NCBI GenBank assembly: GCA_049518775.1
Contig: JBEKRL010000001.1
Coordinates: 1 to 64,000, forward strand
Direction of reading: 5' to 3'
Source: Bog-877 sp049518775
GTDB taxonomy: Bacteria > Chloroflexota > Dormibacteria > Aeolococcales > Bog-877
Length of the DNA: 64,000 bases
Under the pieces are notes generated by a model. That model ran no database searches, was not told where the DNA came from, and worked only from the letters and a program-made list of their open reading frames with translations. Below, in pieces: positions 52,333 to 60,872 of this stretch (positions within the stretch are counted from its first letter, which is position 1; each line of letters starts with the position of its first letter). A program made the translations under genes and the position numbers.

Positions 52333-53700
52333 CTACCGGGAGTGGAGCAACTCGCGGAGGCAGCGGATGTCCTCGGAGACCTTCTGGTCCTCCTTGGCAT
52401 CGGTGGCGATCTTCTCGTAGGAGTGGAGGACGGTGGTGTGGTCACGCCCTCCGAAGGCCTGCCCGATCGCGGGCAGGCTCATGGCGATCTCCTCGCGGAT
52501 GAGGAACATGGCCACCTGGCGGGGGAAGACGATGTGCTTGTCGCGGCGCTTACTCCGCATCTCGTCAACTGAGATCCCGTAGTACTCGGCCACCACCTGT
52601 TGGACCAGATCCACTGACAGGGGCTTGCTATCCGCCGCCGGGATGATGTCGCGCAGGATCTCTGAGACCTCGCTGAGCGACGGGCTCTCGCCGCCAGAGA
52701 GCGAGGCGTGGGCGAGGACCCGGATGAGGGCCCCCTCCAACTCCCTGATGTTCTTCTGGATCTTGAACGCTATGAAGGAGAGAACCTCCTCGCTGATGGA
52801 GGGTTGCTGGGGGTCGAGCTTGCTCCGGAGGATCGCCAGCCGGGTCTCGAAGTCGGGCGGCTGGATGTCCGCCATGAGGCCACCCTCAAACCGGGTTCGC
52901 AGGCGATCCTCCAGGGTGGGGATCTCCCGAGGAGGCCGGTCAGAGGTGATCACGATCTGGCGGTTAACCTCCTGAAGGGCGTTGAAGGTGTGAAAGAACT
53001 CCTCCTGGGTTCGGTCCTTGCCGGCGAGGAATTGGATGTCGTCGACCAAGAGCACGTCCACGGTCCGGTAGCGGTCCCGGAACTGGGCCATCCGGTTCTC
53101 CTGGATCGAGGTGATCATCTGGTTCAGGAAGCTCTCGGACGTTACGTACGCGACCCGGAGGCGGTGGGTCTGCCAGACCGCGTGACCCACCGCGTGCATC
53201 AGGTGGGTCTTCCCCAGTCCCACGCCGCCGTACAGGAACAGCGGGTTGTAGGCACGGCTGGGGGAGTCAGCCACCGCTCGGCAGGCGGCGTAGGCGAAGC
53301 GGGAGTTGTTCCCGTCAACGAATGCGGTGAACGTGTAGCGCGGGTTGAGCCCGGGAACGGTCTCGGCAATGCCCTGAGCGCGCTCGTCGGGGAGGGCCGC
53401 CGAGGGCAGGCTGTTCCCCGGGGCGCTCGCCGTGGCCCCCGGGGCCGGCTGGACGGCGAACTCTACCTTGATGTCCCGGTTGAGGATGGCGGAGAGGGTC
53501 TCGCGGATCACCGCCGAGTAGCGGTCGCTCACCCAGTCGCGGGCCAGAGGGGTGGGCACGGCGATTGTCGCCCGGGCCTCGCTCTCGTCAAAGGCCAGGA
53601 GCCGGGCATTCTTGAGCCAGGCTTCGTACCCCGGGCGGCTCACCTGGAAGCGGAGCTCCTCCTGGGCCGCCGACCAGAGCTGGTCTGGCGCGAGACTCAC
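52333..53700 (-). CDS. dnaA: chromosomal replication initiator DnaA
   Basis: DnaA binds oriC boxes and opens the duplex. All four domains are present in 455 aa: an N-terminal helical domain, a short linker (residues about 85-125), the AAA+ domain with Walker A GGVGLGKTHLM and Walker B LLVDDIQFLAGK, and the C-terminal DNA-binding domain with GGRDHTTVLHSYEKI. GTG start at 53700. Candidate DnaA boxes lie directly upstream, consistent with autoregulation and a nearby origin. Confidence 0.97.
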   Translation of the reverse strand: MSLAPDQLWSAAQEELRFQVSRPGYEAWLKNARLLAFDESEARATIAVPTPLARDWVSDRYSAVIRETLSAILNRDIKVEFAVQPAPGATASAPGNSLPSAALPDERAQGIAETVPGLNPRYTFTAFVDGNNSRFAYAACRAVADSPSRAYNPLFLYGGVGLGKTHLMHAVGHAVWQTHRLRVAYVTSESFLNQMITSIQENRMAQFRDRYRTVDVLLVDDIQFLAGKDRTQEEFFHTFNALQEVNRQIVITSDRPPREIPTLEDRLRTRFEGGLMADIQPPDFETRLAILRSKLDPQQPSISEEVLSFIAFKIQKNIRELEGALIRVLAHASLSGGESPSLSEVSEILRDIIPAADSKPLSVDLVQQVVAEYYGISVDEMRSKRRDKHIVFPRQVAMFLIREEIAMSLPAIGQAFGGRDHTTVLHSYEKIATDAKEDQKVSEDIRCLRELLHSR

Positions 53701-54388
53701 CCGGGGCCTCTCACCGACTCCAGGGCCCCGGGAATGGAGAGCAATTCACACCTTATGCACAGAAGTGGATAACCCACCTGAGGGGCAGAGTCACCCTGTG
53801 GAAGAGAGGAACTCGGACCGGGTCTAGCCCACCCCCGCGGTCGCTCCCGGATGGTAGCACCGACCACACTGGGGCGCAACGGAGGTGAGCTCGGCGGGGT
53901 GGAGTCGGGGAGTAGAGGCAAGGGTCGGCCCGATGGGCGGTTGGTCGGGGAGCCGCGCGGGTGGGGAGCCCGGATGGCCGCCCGGTCCGGGGACGCCAGC
54001 AGCCAGGGGCACCGAGCCCAAGGGGGACGCGCCGGAACGTGCTCCCCCGGGGCCGTGCGTCGCCGGAAGGCGCCGTGCTGGAGAGTGGAACCGAGGTCAC
54101 AGAAGCCCTCGCACCACCCCAGGGGTCTTGTTCAGCTCCAGGGCGGCTCGGGAATCTGGTCGAGGCCCGGGCCGCGGGGCCAGGGCGTCCGATTTGTGGC
54201 GCCGCCGCGGAGGGTACGGGGGGTGCCCCGGCGGCCAAGGCGGAGTCGGGTGCGCAGGATGGAGCCCAGCGGGGATGGGCGGGAACGAGGGATCCGGATC
54301 GGCCGCAGGGGGACCGGCTCCGGGGGAGCGTCCCCGTGGGAGCTCGGCTCGCCAACCCAGGACCCGCCATGATCGATCCGAGATCTGG
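53701..54388. other. candidate oriC/dnaA upstream region, otherwise no gene
   Basis: About 690 nt between the divergent dnaA and rpmH genes. It contains DnaA-box-like sequences near its dnaA end and long G-rich runs further right. The open frames across it on both strands are Arg/Gly/Pro-rich and have no homology I recognise. No AT-rich unwinding element is obvious. The 268-nt dnaA-dnaN gap also holds one weak box (TGTGGAAAG, 52218-52226), so the exact origin remains open. Confidence 0.45.
53753..53772. promoter_or_regulatory. pair of DnaA-box-like sites upstream of dnaA
   Basis: TTATGCACA (53753-53761) and AGTGGATAA (53764-53772, reverse TTATCCACT) each match the TTATCCACA consensus at 8 of 9 positions. 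They face each other across two bases, 52-72 nt upstream of the dnaA start. A third weaker site, TGTGGAAGA, lies at about 53797-53805. Confidence 0.6.
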
Positions 54389-54418
54389 GCTGAGGATGCG
54401 CTGTCTGCTATCCTCAGC
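54389..54418. repeat. inverted repeat upstream of rpmH
   Basis: GCTGAGGAT (54389-54397) is perfectly repeated in reverse as ATCCTCAGC (54410-54418) with a 12-nt spacer. The right arm overlaps a possible extended -10, TGCTATCCT, so the repeat may be an operator or lie at the rpmH transcription start. It begins 87 nt before the rpmH start. Confidence 0.45.
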
Positions 54419-54504
54419 GCCGACCCATATCGAGCCAGCGCGCCTAGGAGCGGGGACGGCTTCCGACTTCGGGCCGAGATGCTCGGCTGTCAAGGAATTC
54501 GGTC

Positions 54505-54651
54505 ATCAAGAGAACATTCCAGCCCAAGAAGCGCTACCGGAGGAAGGTGCACGGCTTCCGTGCGCGCATGTCGACCCCCGGAGGGGTTCGCGTCCTCAAG
54601 CGCCGCCGGCTCAAGGGCCGTTGGCGCCTGACCCCAGCGCCGGTGCGGTGA
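54505..54651 (+). CDS. rpmH: 50S ribosomal protein L34
   Basis: L34 is a short basic protein of the large ribosomal subunit. The frame reads KRTFQPKKRYRRKVHGFRAR followed by MSTPGGVRVLKRRRLKGR and is complete at 48 aa. Where every L34 has its initiating Met the codon is ATC (54505-54507), with AAGGA 8 nt upstream. An ATC start, or a one-base error in ATG, is implied. An in-frame CTG at 54487 lies upstream of that Shine-Dalgarno and is less likely. The stop overlaps the rnpA GTG by 4 nt (GTGA). Confidence 0.92.
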   Translation: MKRTFQPKKRYRRKVHGFRARMSTPGGVRVLKRRRLKGRWRLTPAPVR

Positions 54652-54980
54652 AGGCGAAGTACCGACTCCGCCGCTCCGCTGACTTTCGGGCCGTGAGCGC
54701 GGAGCGGACAGGTGCGGGAGACCAGGTCCTTCGCGTCCGGATCCGGGCCAACTCCACAGGGGCTCCCCGCATCGGCATCTCCGTGACCAAGAGAGTCGGA
54801 GGTGCAGTGCAGCGCAACCGGCTGCGGCGCCAGCTGCGGGCCGCTGTGGCCGAACGGCTCCCGACCATGACCGGCTTCGATGTCGTCCTCATGCCCCAGC
54901 CGGCGGCGGTATGCGCCGGGGGCAGAGCGCTCGGCGCCTCCCTGGACCGCTGCCTGGCCCAGGCGGGGGTGACCCGGTGA
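54648..54980 (+). CDS. rnpA: ribonuclease P protein component
   Basis: RnpA is the basic protein subunit that helps the RNase P RNA bind pre-tRNA. Signature features are YRLRRSADFRAV, the RIGISVTKRVGGAVQRNRLRRQ motif region (RNR box) and FDVVLMPQP. 110 aa is normal. GTG at 54648 overlaps the rpmH stop by 4 nt, and its own stop overlaps the yidD GTG by 4 nt. Confidence 0.95.
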   Translation: MKAKYRLRRSADFRAVSAERTGAGDQVLRVRIRANSTGAPRIGISVTKRVGGAVQRNRLRRQLRAAVAERLPTMTGFDVVLMPQPAAVCAGGRALGASLDRCLAQAGVTR

Positions 54981-55219
54981 GAAGAGTCTCCCTGGTGGCC
55001 ATCTCCGTCTACCAGGCCACCTTCAGCCCGGTCTTCGGGCTGGTCTCAGGGTGCCGCTATGAGCCAAGCTGCTCCCACTACACCTACGAGGCGATCCAGC
55101 TCTATGGGGTTCGCCGGGGCTGGTGGATGGGGATCCGCCGGATCCTGCGCTGCAACCCGTTCCATGCAGGCGGCTACGACCCGGTTCCGCTTCCGGAGCA
55201 GTTAGCCCATGAGCGCTGA
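54977..55219 (+). CDS. yidD: membrane protein insertion efficiency factor YidD
   Basis: YidD is a small membrane-associated protein that assists YidC-dependent insertion. Family motifs SGCRYEPSCSHYTYEAI and LRCNPFHAGGYDPVP, containing the three conserved cysteines, are present; 80 aa. GTG at 54977 overlaps rnpA by 4 nt, and the end overlaps yidC by 11 nt. Confidence 0.95.
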   Translation: MRRVSLVAISVYQATFSPVFGLVSGCRYEPSCSHYTYEAIQLYGVRRGWWMGIRRILRCNPFHAGGYDPVPLPEQLAHER

Positions 55220-56258
55220 GCTGCTCGCGTTCGTCAACCCAGCAGCACCGCCGCCCGCGAATCCGTTCCTGGCCGTCTTCTTCTATGTCCTTCTGACCCC
55301 GGTCGCTCTGGTCCTGCAGTTTCTCAACAGCGTCTTCAACGACTTGGGCCCGACCAAGCTCATCGGCTCGTTCGGGCTGGCGGTGATAGTGCTGACCCTG
55401 GCCATCCGCGGCCTGCTCTTCCCCCTCTTCCGGTGGCAGATCCGCACTCAGTGGAAGATCCAGGCTGACCAGCGAAAGATGGGACCGGAGCTACGCGAGC
55501 TCCAGGCCAAGTACAAGAAGGACCGGCGCAAGCTCCAGGAAGAGACCATGGCCCTCTACAAACGCCATGAGATCAACCCCCTCAGCCAGCTGTCGGGATG
55601 CTTCCCTCTCCTCATCCAGATGCCCTTCATTTATGCCCTTTTCGGGGCCATCAACAAGCTCTCCAAGGACCTGCACGGGCACACCAGCTTTCTCTGGATC
55701 CCCAACCTGGACAAGACTGCATTCAAAGTGGGGATTGCTGCCCATCCCGCCATGCTGATAGTGCCGATCTTGGCTGGGGTGCTGACCTTCATGCAGTCCA
55801 AGATGATGATGCAGCAGATGCGGCCGGACATGACCGACCAGGAACGACAGATGTACCGGGTCATGAGTCAGACGACCTACCTGATGCCGATCATGATCGC
55901 CTTCTTCGCGCTCAGCTTCAACCAGGGGATCGGGCTCTACTGGATCACCCAGAGCGCGGTGATGGTGCTGCAGATCTTCTCGATGATGGGTTGGGGCGGC
56001 CTCAAGGTTCCCCCGTGGTTCCCCGGTGCCGGTTGGAGGCCGAGGATCTACCAGCTGGGCCTGGGCCCCGCAGCCCCCGCTGTCGTCGCGGCGGGGGGTG
56101 GCGCGGTTCCGAGTGGCACGAAGGGCCCTGGCGGGAGCGCCCCGCGCAAGCCCGGGAGCCCCACCGGCCGGCGCAATCCCGGCAGCTCTACCGGCCGGCG
56201 CAGTCCCGGCAGCTCGGCGGCGGGGCGGGCAGCGGGGAGGGGGCGGCGCGGCCGCTGA
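55209..56258 (+). CDS. yidC: membrane protein insertase YidC (349 aa)
   Basis: YidC/Oxa1 inserts and folds membrane proteins. There is no large periplasmic domain, as expected outside Proteobacteria. The positively charged cytoplasmic loop WQIRTQWKIQADQRKMGPEL with the coiled-coil KYKKDRRKLQEE, and the core helices PLSQLSGCFPLLIQMPFIYA and PIMIAFFALSFNQGIGLYW, are clear. The final 80 residues are a Gly/Pro/Ser/Arg-rich basic tail with a repeated SxTGRR unit, which could contact the ribosome. Confidence 0.95.
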   Translation: MSAELLAFVNPAAPPPANPFLAVFFYVLLTPVALVLQFLNSVFNDLGPTKLIGSFGLAVIVLTLAIRGLLFPLFRWQIRTQWKIQADQRKMGPELRELQAKYKKDRRKLQEETMALYKRHEINPLSQLSGCFPLLIQMPFIYALFGAINKLSKDLHGHTSFLWIPNLDKTAFKVGIAAHPAMLIVPILAGVLTFMQSKMMMQQMRPDMTDQERQMYRVMSQTTYLMPIMIAFFALSFNQGIGLYWITQSAVMVLQIFSMMGWGGLKVPPWFPGAGWRPRIYQLGLGPAAPAVVAAGGGAVPSGTKGPGGSAPRKPGSPTGRRNPGSSTGRRSPGSSAAGRAAGRGRRGR

Positions 56259-56264
56259 TCGGAG

Positions 56265-56954
56265 ATGGTCGCTAGTCCGGAGACGTTCGAGGGTGAAGGC
56301 GGGACCGTCGAGGAGGCCACCCGCGCCGCCTGCGCGGCTGGCGGGTTGGACGTGGACGCCGCTCTGGTTGAGGTCGTGAGCGAGGGGGGGGTGGCCGTGC
56401 CGGGCGAGCACATGTCGGGGTCCAGAGCACGGGTGAGGGTGGAGGCCACTCCAGCGGAGGGACTGAAAGGCAAGCGGCAGCTGGAGGCCCTCCTGGAGTT
56501 GATGGAGATCGAGGCGCAGGTTCAGGTGCGCCGACCCCATCCCGTCGAACCATCGCGGGGCTCGGAGCCGAGCGGACCGCTGCTGCTGCTCGAGGTCGAG
56601 GGGGCGGACCTGGGGATCCTCATCGGGTGGAGGGGAGAGTCCCTGCGGGCGCTGCAGACGGTCCTCAACCTGATGCTGGGCCAGGCAGGGCTGGCGCCGG
56701 GAGCGCCCCACCTGATCGTGGACATCGCCCGCTATCGCCAGCGTCGGGAACGCACGGTCGCCACTCTGGCGGTCCGCATGGCCGCGGCGGTGAGCCGGAG
56801 CGGGCGCTCGGTCACCCTTGAGCCGATGCCGCCATACGAGCGACGGGCGGTGCACTTGGCCCTGGCGGGAGACTCCTCCGTGGTGAGCGAGAGCTCCGGC
56901 ACCGACGCGGAGCGTCGGGTGACGATTCGCCCGGCGGGAGAGGCCAGGCCCTGA
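56265..56954 (+). CDS. jag: Jag/KhpB RNA-binding protein
   Basis: Jag (KhpB, SpoIIIJ-associated) is a cytoplasmic RNA-binding protein linked to cell elongation. An N-terminal Jag_N-like region is followed by a KH domain with GILIGWRGESLRALQTVLN and an R3H domain (ARYRQRRERTVATLA ... MPPYERRAVHLAL). 229 aa. ATG lies 6 nt after the yidC stop. Its stop TGA overlaps a CTG that may start the next gene. Confidence 0.92.
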   Translation: MVASPETFEGEGGTVEEATRAACAAGGLDVDAALVEVVSEGGVAVPGEHMSGSRARVRVEATPAEGLKGKRQLEALLELMEIEAQVQVRRPHPVEPSRGSEPSGPLLLLEVEGADLGILIGWRGESLRALQTVLNLMLGQAGLAPGAPHLIVDIARYRQRRERTVATLAVRMAAAVSRSGRSVTLEPMPPYERRAVHLALAGDSSVVSESSGTDAERRVTIRPAGEARP

Positions 56955-57571
56955 CCCGCCCGTCTTGGCGGACCTGGGCCGGCCCCCTGATGGCCGGAGC
57001 CCTATCCACCGGGCTGGTCGCCTGCGCCACGTCTGTGTCCCCGATCGCCGCCTCGCCCAGGAATCTGGTGCTGACCTTGTCGCAGTTGCCGTATCCGGGC
57101 TTCGTTGTTGAGATTGGATCCAAGAACACGGGCTTCATCAGCAACACCCAGGCAGCAGCCGGGAGCGCCTCCCTGCTGCACCGCTACCGGCAGGAGGGGC
57201 GCAAGAACGCCTACCTCGCCACCTTCGTGAGGGAGGTGAGTCCGCAGCAGGTCATCGGTCCGGTGGTGGTCGAGAGCTCGGCCGTTGTCTACGGCTCGGC
57301 GGCCGGGGCGGCGGAGGGGTTCGCTGTCGGTAAGGGCGATCTGGCCCGGGGCGGCTGGCTGGAGGTCTCAACCGGTGCCCTGGGGCAGGAAGCGGCCGCA
57401 TTCACCCAGACCAAAGAGGCCGACGGGACCGAGTACCAATCATTCGCGGTCAGTTGGCGCCAGGAGAATGTCGTCAATGAGGTCCGGATCGCCGGCAACG
57501 CGGCCACTCTTGACCTCAACTACGCGCTCACCCTCGCGCGGGCGCAGCAGCGGGGCGAGGTCCGCCGATAG
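56951..57571 (+). CDS. putative lipoprotein of unknown function (about 206 aa)
   Basis: From the first ATG (56990) the protein begins MAGALSTGLVACATS, which has a lipobox-like LVAC but too little before it for a signal peptide. Reading in frame from a CTG at 56951, which overlaps the jag stop in CTGA, adds TRPSWRTWAGPL. This gives a proper basic n-region and hydrophobic core ending LVAC. A CTG start is therefore inferred. The mature part (NLVLTLSQLPYPGFVV, GPVVVESSAVVYGS) resembles no family I recognise. The M16 peptidase gene follows directly. Confidence 0.65.
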   Translation: MTRPSWRTWAGPLMAGALSTGLVACATSVSPIAASPRNLVLTLSQLPYPGFVVEIGSKNTGFISNTQAAAGSASLLHRYRQEGRKNAYLATFVREVSPQQVIGPVVVESSAVVYGSAAGAAEGFAVGKGDLARGGWLEVSTGALGQEAAAFTQTKEADGTEYQSFAVSWRQENVVNEVRIAGNAATLDLNYALTLARAQQRGEVRR

Positions 57572-58918
57572 ATGGAGCGCCGTGAGCGGACAGGCCACCG
57601 CGCTTCAGGAAGGGCTGACGCCAACTGGGAGCTGATCCAGCTGAGCAACGGCGCCCAGCTGGTATTGGCACCTATGCCAGACCGGCAGTCGGTGGCCGCG
57701 TCGGTGCTGCTCCGGGTCGGCTCCCGCTGGGAGTCGAGGCGGCTGGCGGGGGTGTCGCACTTTCTCGAGCACATCGTGTTCAAGGGGACACGGCGGTTCC
57801 CCACCAGTCGGAGTGTGTCGGAGTCGATAGAGGGGATCGGCGGGATCCTCAACGCCAGCACCGACAAGGAGCTAACCAACTTCTGGGTCAAGGTTCCCGG
57901 GGGCCACCTGGAGGAGGCATTGCGGCTCCTGTTCGACTTGGCGTTCGCGCCCACCATTGACGAGGTCGAGGTGGAGCGGGAGCGAAAGGTCGTGCTCGAG
58001 GAGCTGCACATGTACCTCGACCAGCCCGGGGAATTGGTGCAGATGATCTTCGACCGGCTCCTCTGGGGAGACCACCCACTGGGACGCGACCCGGCCGGCA
58101 GCAGAGCCTCGCTGGTCCGGATCGGTGCGGCAGAGCTGAGCGGGTACCGCAGCGCGTTTTACATCCCGGACCGGGTGGTGGTGGTGGTCGCTGGAGGGTT
58201 CGATCCGGGAGAGGCCCGGGGGCTGGTGGAGCGTTACTTCGCCGAGCAGGACCCGGGCGAGGTGGCACCGTATGGGCATCGCACTGACGGCGGAGTCCCG
58301 CCCAGCCTCAGCGACCAGCCCGAGGTGAAGCTACGGAGGCGGCGCGGTGAGCAGGTGCACATCCTCCTCGGGGTGCGCTGTCCTTCGTACCTGGACCCCG
58401 ATCGGTGGGCGCTGGAGGTACTCAACACGGCCCTGGGGGAGGGGATGAGCAGCCGGCTTTTCCTCGAACTGCGAGAGAATCAGGCGCTTGCCTACGATGT
58501 CCATTCCTTGGTCTCCCGCCACCGCGACTCGGGCTCTTTCGCCGTCTACATGGCCACCCAGCCGCACCAGCTCCAGACGGCAGTTCGCGGCGCCCTCGCC
58601 GAAGTCCGCCGGCTGATGCACGAGCCGATCGGGCCAGACGAGTTGGCGACGACCAAGACGAGGATCGAGGGCAGACTCCGCCTCCAGCTCGAGGGGACCA
58701 GCTCCATGGCGGAGTTCCTCGGGCAGCAGGCCGCTCTCACCGGATCGGTGATGTCCTCGGAGCAGGTGATCGCCGCGGTGTGCGCGGTGTCGGCTGAAGA
58801 GGTACAGGAGCTGGCGCGGCGGCTGTTCGCGGGGGTGGGCTGGCGGCTGGCGGCTGTCGGGCCGGTGGGCGGCCTCACCGACCTCGTGTCTTCGATCTCG
58901 GACGGGGGAGCGGCATGA
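57572..58918 (+). CDS. M16 family zinc peptidase (448 aa)
   Basis: This has the inverted zinc motif HFLEH at about residues 64-68 with the downstream glutamate in VVLEELHMY, and the C-terminal M16 half with LNTALGEGMSSRLFLELREN and LAYDVHS. Family members (PqqL, mitochondrial processing peptidase-like, Rickettsia-type) act as clam-shell proteases. No signal peptide is seen, so it is cytoplasmic. ATG directly abuts the stop of the lipoprotein gene, so it is in the same operon. Confidence 0.92.
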   Translation: MERRERTGHRASGRADANWELIQLSNGAQLVLAPMPDRQSVAASVLLRVGSRWESRRLAGVSHFLEHIVFKGTRRFPTSRSVSESIEGIGGILNASTDKELTNFWVKVPGGHLEEALRLLFDLAFAPTIDEVEVERERKVVLEELHMYLDQPGELVQMIFDRLLWGDHPLGRDPAGSRASLVRIGAAELSGYRSAFYIPDRVVVVVAGGFDPGEARGLVERYFAEQDPGEVAPYGHRTDGGVPPSLSDQPEVKLRRRRGEQVHILLGVRCPSYLDPDRWALEVLNTALGEGMSSRLFLELRENQALAYDVHSLVSRHRDSGSFAVYMATQPHQLQTAVRGALAEVRRLMHEPIGPDELATTKTRIEGRLRLQLEGTSSMAEFLGQQAALTGSVMSSEQVIAAVCAVSAEEVQELARRLFAGVGWRLAAVGPVGGLTDLVSSISDGGAA

Positions 58919-58961
58919 TGGCCGCTCCCAGTGCTCACGCCACCGCGGAGGCAGGGAGGCA

Positions 58962-59417
58962 TTGACTGTGGAGAGGACCCTGATACTGATCAAGCCCGAC
59001 GGCGTCCAGCGCGGCCTCGTCGGGGAGTTGGTGGGCAGATTCGAGCGCCGAGGCCTGCACCTGGTGGCCCTGAAGTTGACCTTGGTCAGCCGCGACCTGG
59101 CGGAGCGGCACTATTCCGAACACCAGGGAAGGCCCTTCTTCGAGTCATTGATCGAGTTCATCACCTCGTCGCCGGTGGTGGCGATGGTCTGGGAGGGACC
59201 CAACGCCGTCAGCATCGTGCGATCGATGATGGGTCCGACCAATCCCGCGGCGGCCCCTGCCGGCACTATCCGCGGTGACTTCGGGATCGACATCGGGCAG
59301 AACGTGGTCCACGGCTCCGACAGCCCGGCGCGCGCGGTTCAGGAGATCGAGCTGTTCTTCGGCGACGAGGAAATGATCAGCTGGGAGCGTGACGGCGGCG
59401 GCTGGATCTACCCTTAG
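58962..59417 (+). CDS. ndk: nucleoside diphosphate kinase
   Basis: NDK transfers the gamma phosphate between nucleoside triphosphates and diphosphates. TLILIKPDGVQRGL, the active histidine in NVVHGSD (H117) and the SPARAVQEIELFF end are diagnostic. 151 aa. The start is TTG at 58962 or GTG at 58968. Its last 41 nt overlap the 3' end of the convergent lepB gene. Confidence 0.96.
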   Translation: MTVERTLILIKPDGVQRGLVGELVGRFERRGLHLVALKLTLVSRDLAERHYSEHQGRPFFESLIEFITSSPVVAMVWEGPNAVSIVRSMMGPTNPAAAPAGTIRGDFGIDIGQNVVHGSDSPARAVQEIELFFGDEEMISWERDGGGWIYP

Positions 59418-60156
59418 TCGCGCGCTGGGGCTGGAGCGGTAGGAGCAGGCCGACCCCCAGGATCAGAGTGAATGTGGGTGCCCCTCCGGGCAGCGGTCCC
59501 AGTTTGTTGAGGGGCCAGAATCGGGCGATGGCGATGGCCGCGATGCCCTTTCGGGGCTCCCAGCCGAAGGTGCGGGAGTCCTCGGAGACGTTGCGATTGT
59601 CGCCCATCACGAAGTAGTCGTCGGCCGGTATCCGCTGCCACCGGCCGGTTGTGGGCAGTAGCGGAGAAGAGGTGCCCGCGGCGGTGCAACACACCACCTC
59701 GTCCTGCCAGACTCCGTTGATATAGGGCTCATGCAGCTGGCGACCTCCCGTCGCGGAGGTGGGCTTGGTTTCGCTGATGTAGACGTGACCCACCCCGTGT
59801 TTGTCGGGAGCTATCCGGATCCATTCGCCGGGTAGCCCGATCACCCGCTTGATGAAGTCGTCTGAAGAGGGGATCGGTGGCTTGATGACCACGATGTTGC
59901 CCCGGGAAGGCCCCTCGACGTAAAGCGAGACGCTCTGGGCGACCAGCAGGTTGTTGTTATCGAGGGTCGGGTACATGCTGGTCCCTTCGACGTGCACCGG
60001 CCTGACGGCGACCGCGATCAGCAGGTAGATGAGCGCCGCCAAGACAACAACCTCGACCACATCTCGGAGCAGGGACCGCCGGGGCGGGCTCTCCGGTTCG
60101 GCGATTGGGCCAGGCGCAACGGAAGGCCCGGGCTCAGGGGATCGGTCGGCGGGCAC
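59377..60156 (-). CDS. lepB: signal peptidase I
   Basis: LepB is the membrane serine/lysine protease that removes signal peptides outside the cytoplasm. A single N-terminal membrane segment (VVEVVVLAALIYLLIAVAV) is followed by the catalytic serine motif GTSMYPTL, the lysine in FIKRVIGLPGEW, and VMGDNRNVSEDSRTFG. A hydrophobic C-terminal segment (FTLILGVGLLLPL) may be a second anchor. I use GTG 60156, because a TATACT -10-like element lies just upstream of it (60163-60168, minus strand). A TTG at 60195 would add 13 residues. Confidence 0.92.
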   Translation of the reverse strand: MPADRSPEPGPSVAPGPIAEPESPPRRSLLRDVVEVVVLAALIYLLIAVAVRPVHVEGTSMYPTLDNNNLLVAQSVSLYVEGPSRGNIVVIKPPIPSSDDFIKRVIGLPGEWIRIAPDKHGVGHVYISETKPTSATGGRQLHEPYINGVWQDEVVCCTAAGTSSPLLPTTGRWQRIPADDYFVMGDNRNVSEDSRTFGWEPRKGIAAIAIARFWPLNKLGPLPGGAPTFTLILGVGLLLPLQPQRATKGRSSRRRHAPS

Positions 60157-60279
60157 TTGGGAAGTATAGAGAAGGGAAAAACGGCGCTTGGGCAATGAGT
60201 GGGGTGTGGGGGTTCCCGGAGCGCAGCAGGGGCCCTGCCAAACTGCCGGTGTTCACCATTCCTTGCTCGAGGGGATCGT

Positions 60280-60852
60280 TCATTCCCCGGGGGTGAGGAG
60301 GGCAGCACAGACGATTCTGATCAGAGCGGTGAGATCGCCGCCTGGGACTCCGAGGGTGAGTCGGTCGAGCGCAACGCCGGTGAGTAGCGAACCGAGCCAG
60401 TCAACACGCTCCTCACTGACATCAAGACCGGCTGCCCGGAGTAACAGCGTCTGCTGTCTGACGGTCACTGCTCGCAGCTCTCGCATGAGGTTGGCCAGCT
60501 CCGGTCGACGGCTCGATTCCAAGGCGAGCTCCTCCCGGGCCAGATATCGCGCCCGGCCAGCATCCTCAGCAACAGCCACAAGCGCGGCAATCACCTTCTC
60601 AAGATCATCGCGGCTTCCCGGCCTCCCACCATCCGACGTCTGATTCAGATCGGCTAGCTGAAGCTCCAGCAAGCGATTCGCAGCTGCCCGTAGGAGCGCA
60701 TCTCTGCTGCCAAAGTAGTTGGAAGTCGTCCCGGCGGGCACTCCAGCTGCGGCATCGACTCTGCGATGCGTCAGCCCGTGAGAACCAGATGAACCGAGCA
60801 CCTCGAGTGCGGCATCGGCTAGCTGTTCGGGTCGGGTCGTTCTTCGAGGCAT
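60280..60852 (-). CDS. TetR family transcriptional regulator (190 aa)
   Basis: The N-terminal 50 residues form a TetR helix-turn-helix (LADAALEVLGSSG, HGLTHRRVDAAAGVPAGTTSNYFGSRDALL). The rest is an all-helical ligand-binding domain. It is divergent from an alpha/beta hydrolase gene, and the 50-nt intergenic space holds a perfect 24-bp palindrome that is almost certainly its operator. It would repress itself and the hydrolase, with an unknown inducer. ATG at 60852. Confidence 0.92.
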   Translation of the reverse strand: MPRRTTRPEQLADAALEVLGSSGSHGLTHRRVDAAAGVPAGTTSNYFGSRDALLRAAANRLLELQLADLNQTSDGGRPGSRDDLEKVIAALVAVAEDAGRARYLAREELALESSRRPELANLMRELRAVTVRQQTLLLRAAGLDVSEERVDWLGSLLTGVALDRLTLGVPGGDLTALIRIVCAALLTPGE

Positions 60853-60872
60853 GTCCGCGGCTCCATCGGCAC

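Noticed and set aside
53753..54980. Long ORFs on both strands across the dnaA-rpmH spacer
   Set aside because: They are Gly/Arg/Pro-rich, mutually overlapping and unrelated to the real rpmH and rnpA frames at their right end.
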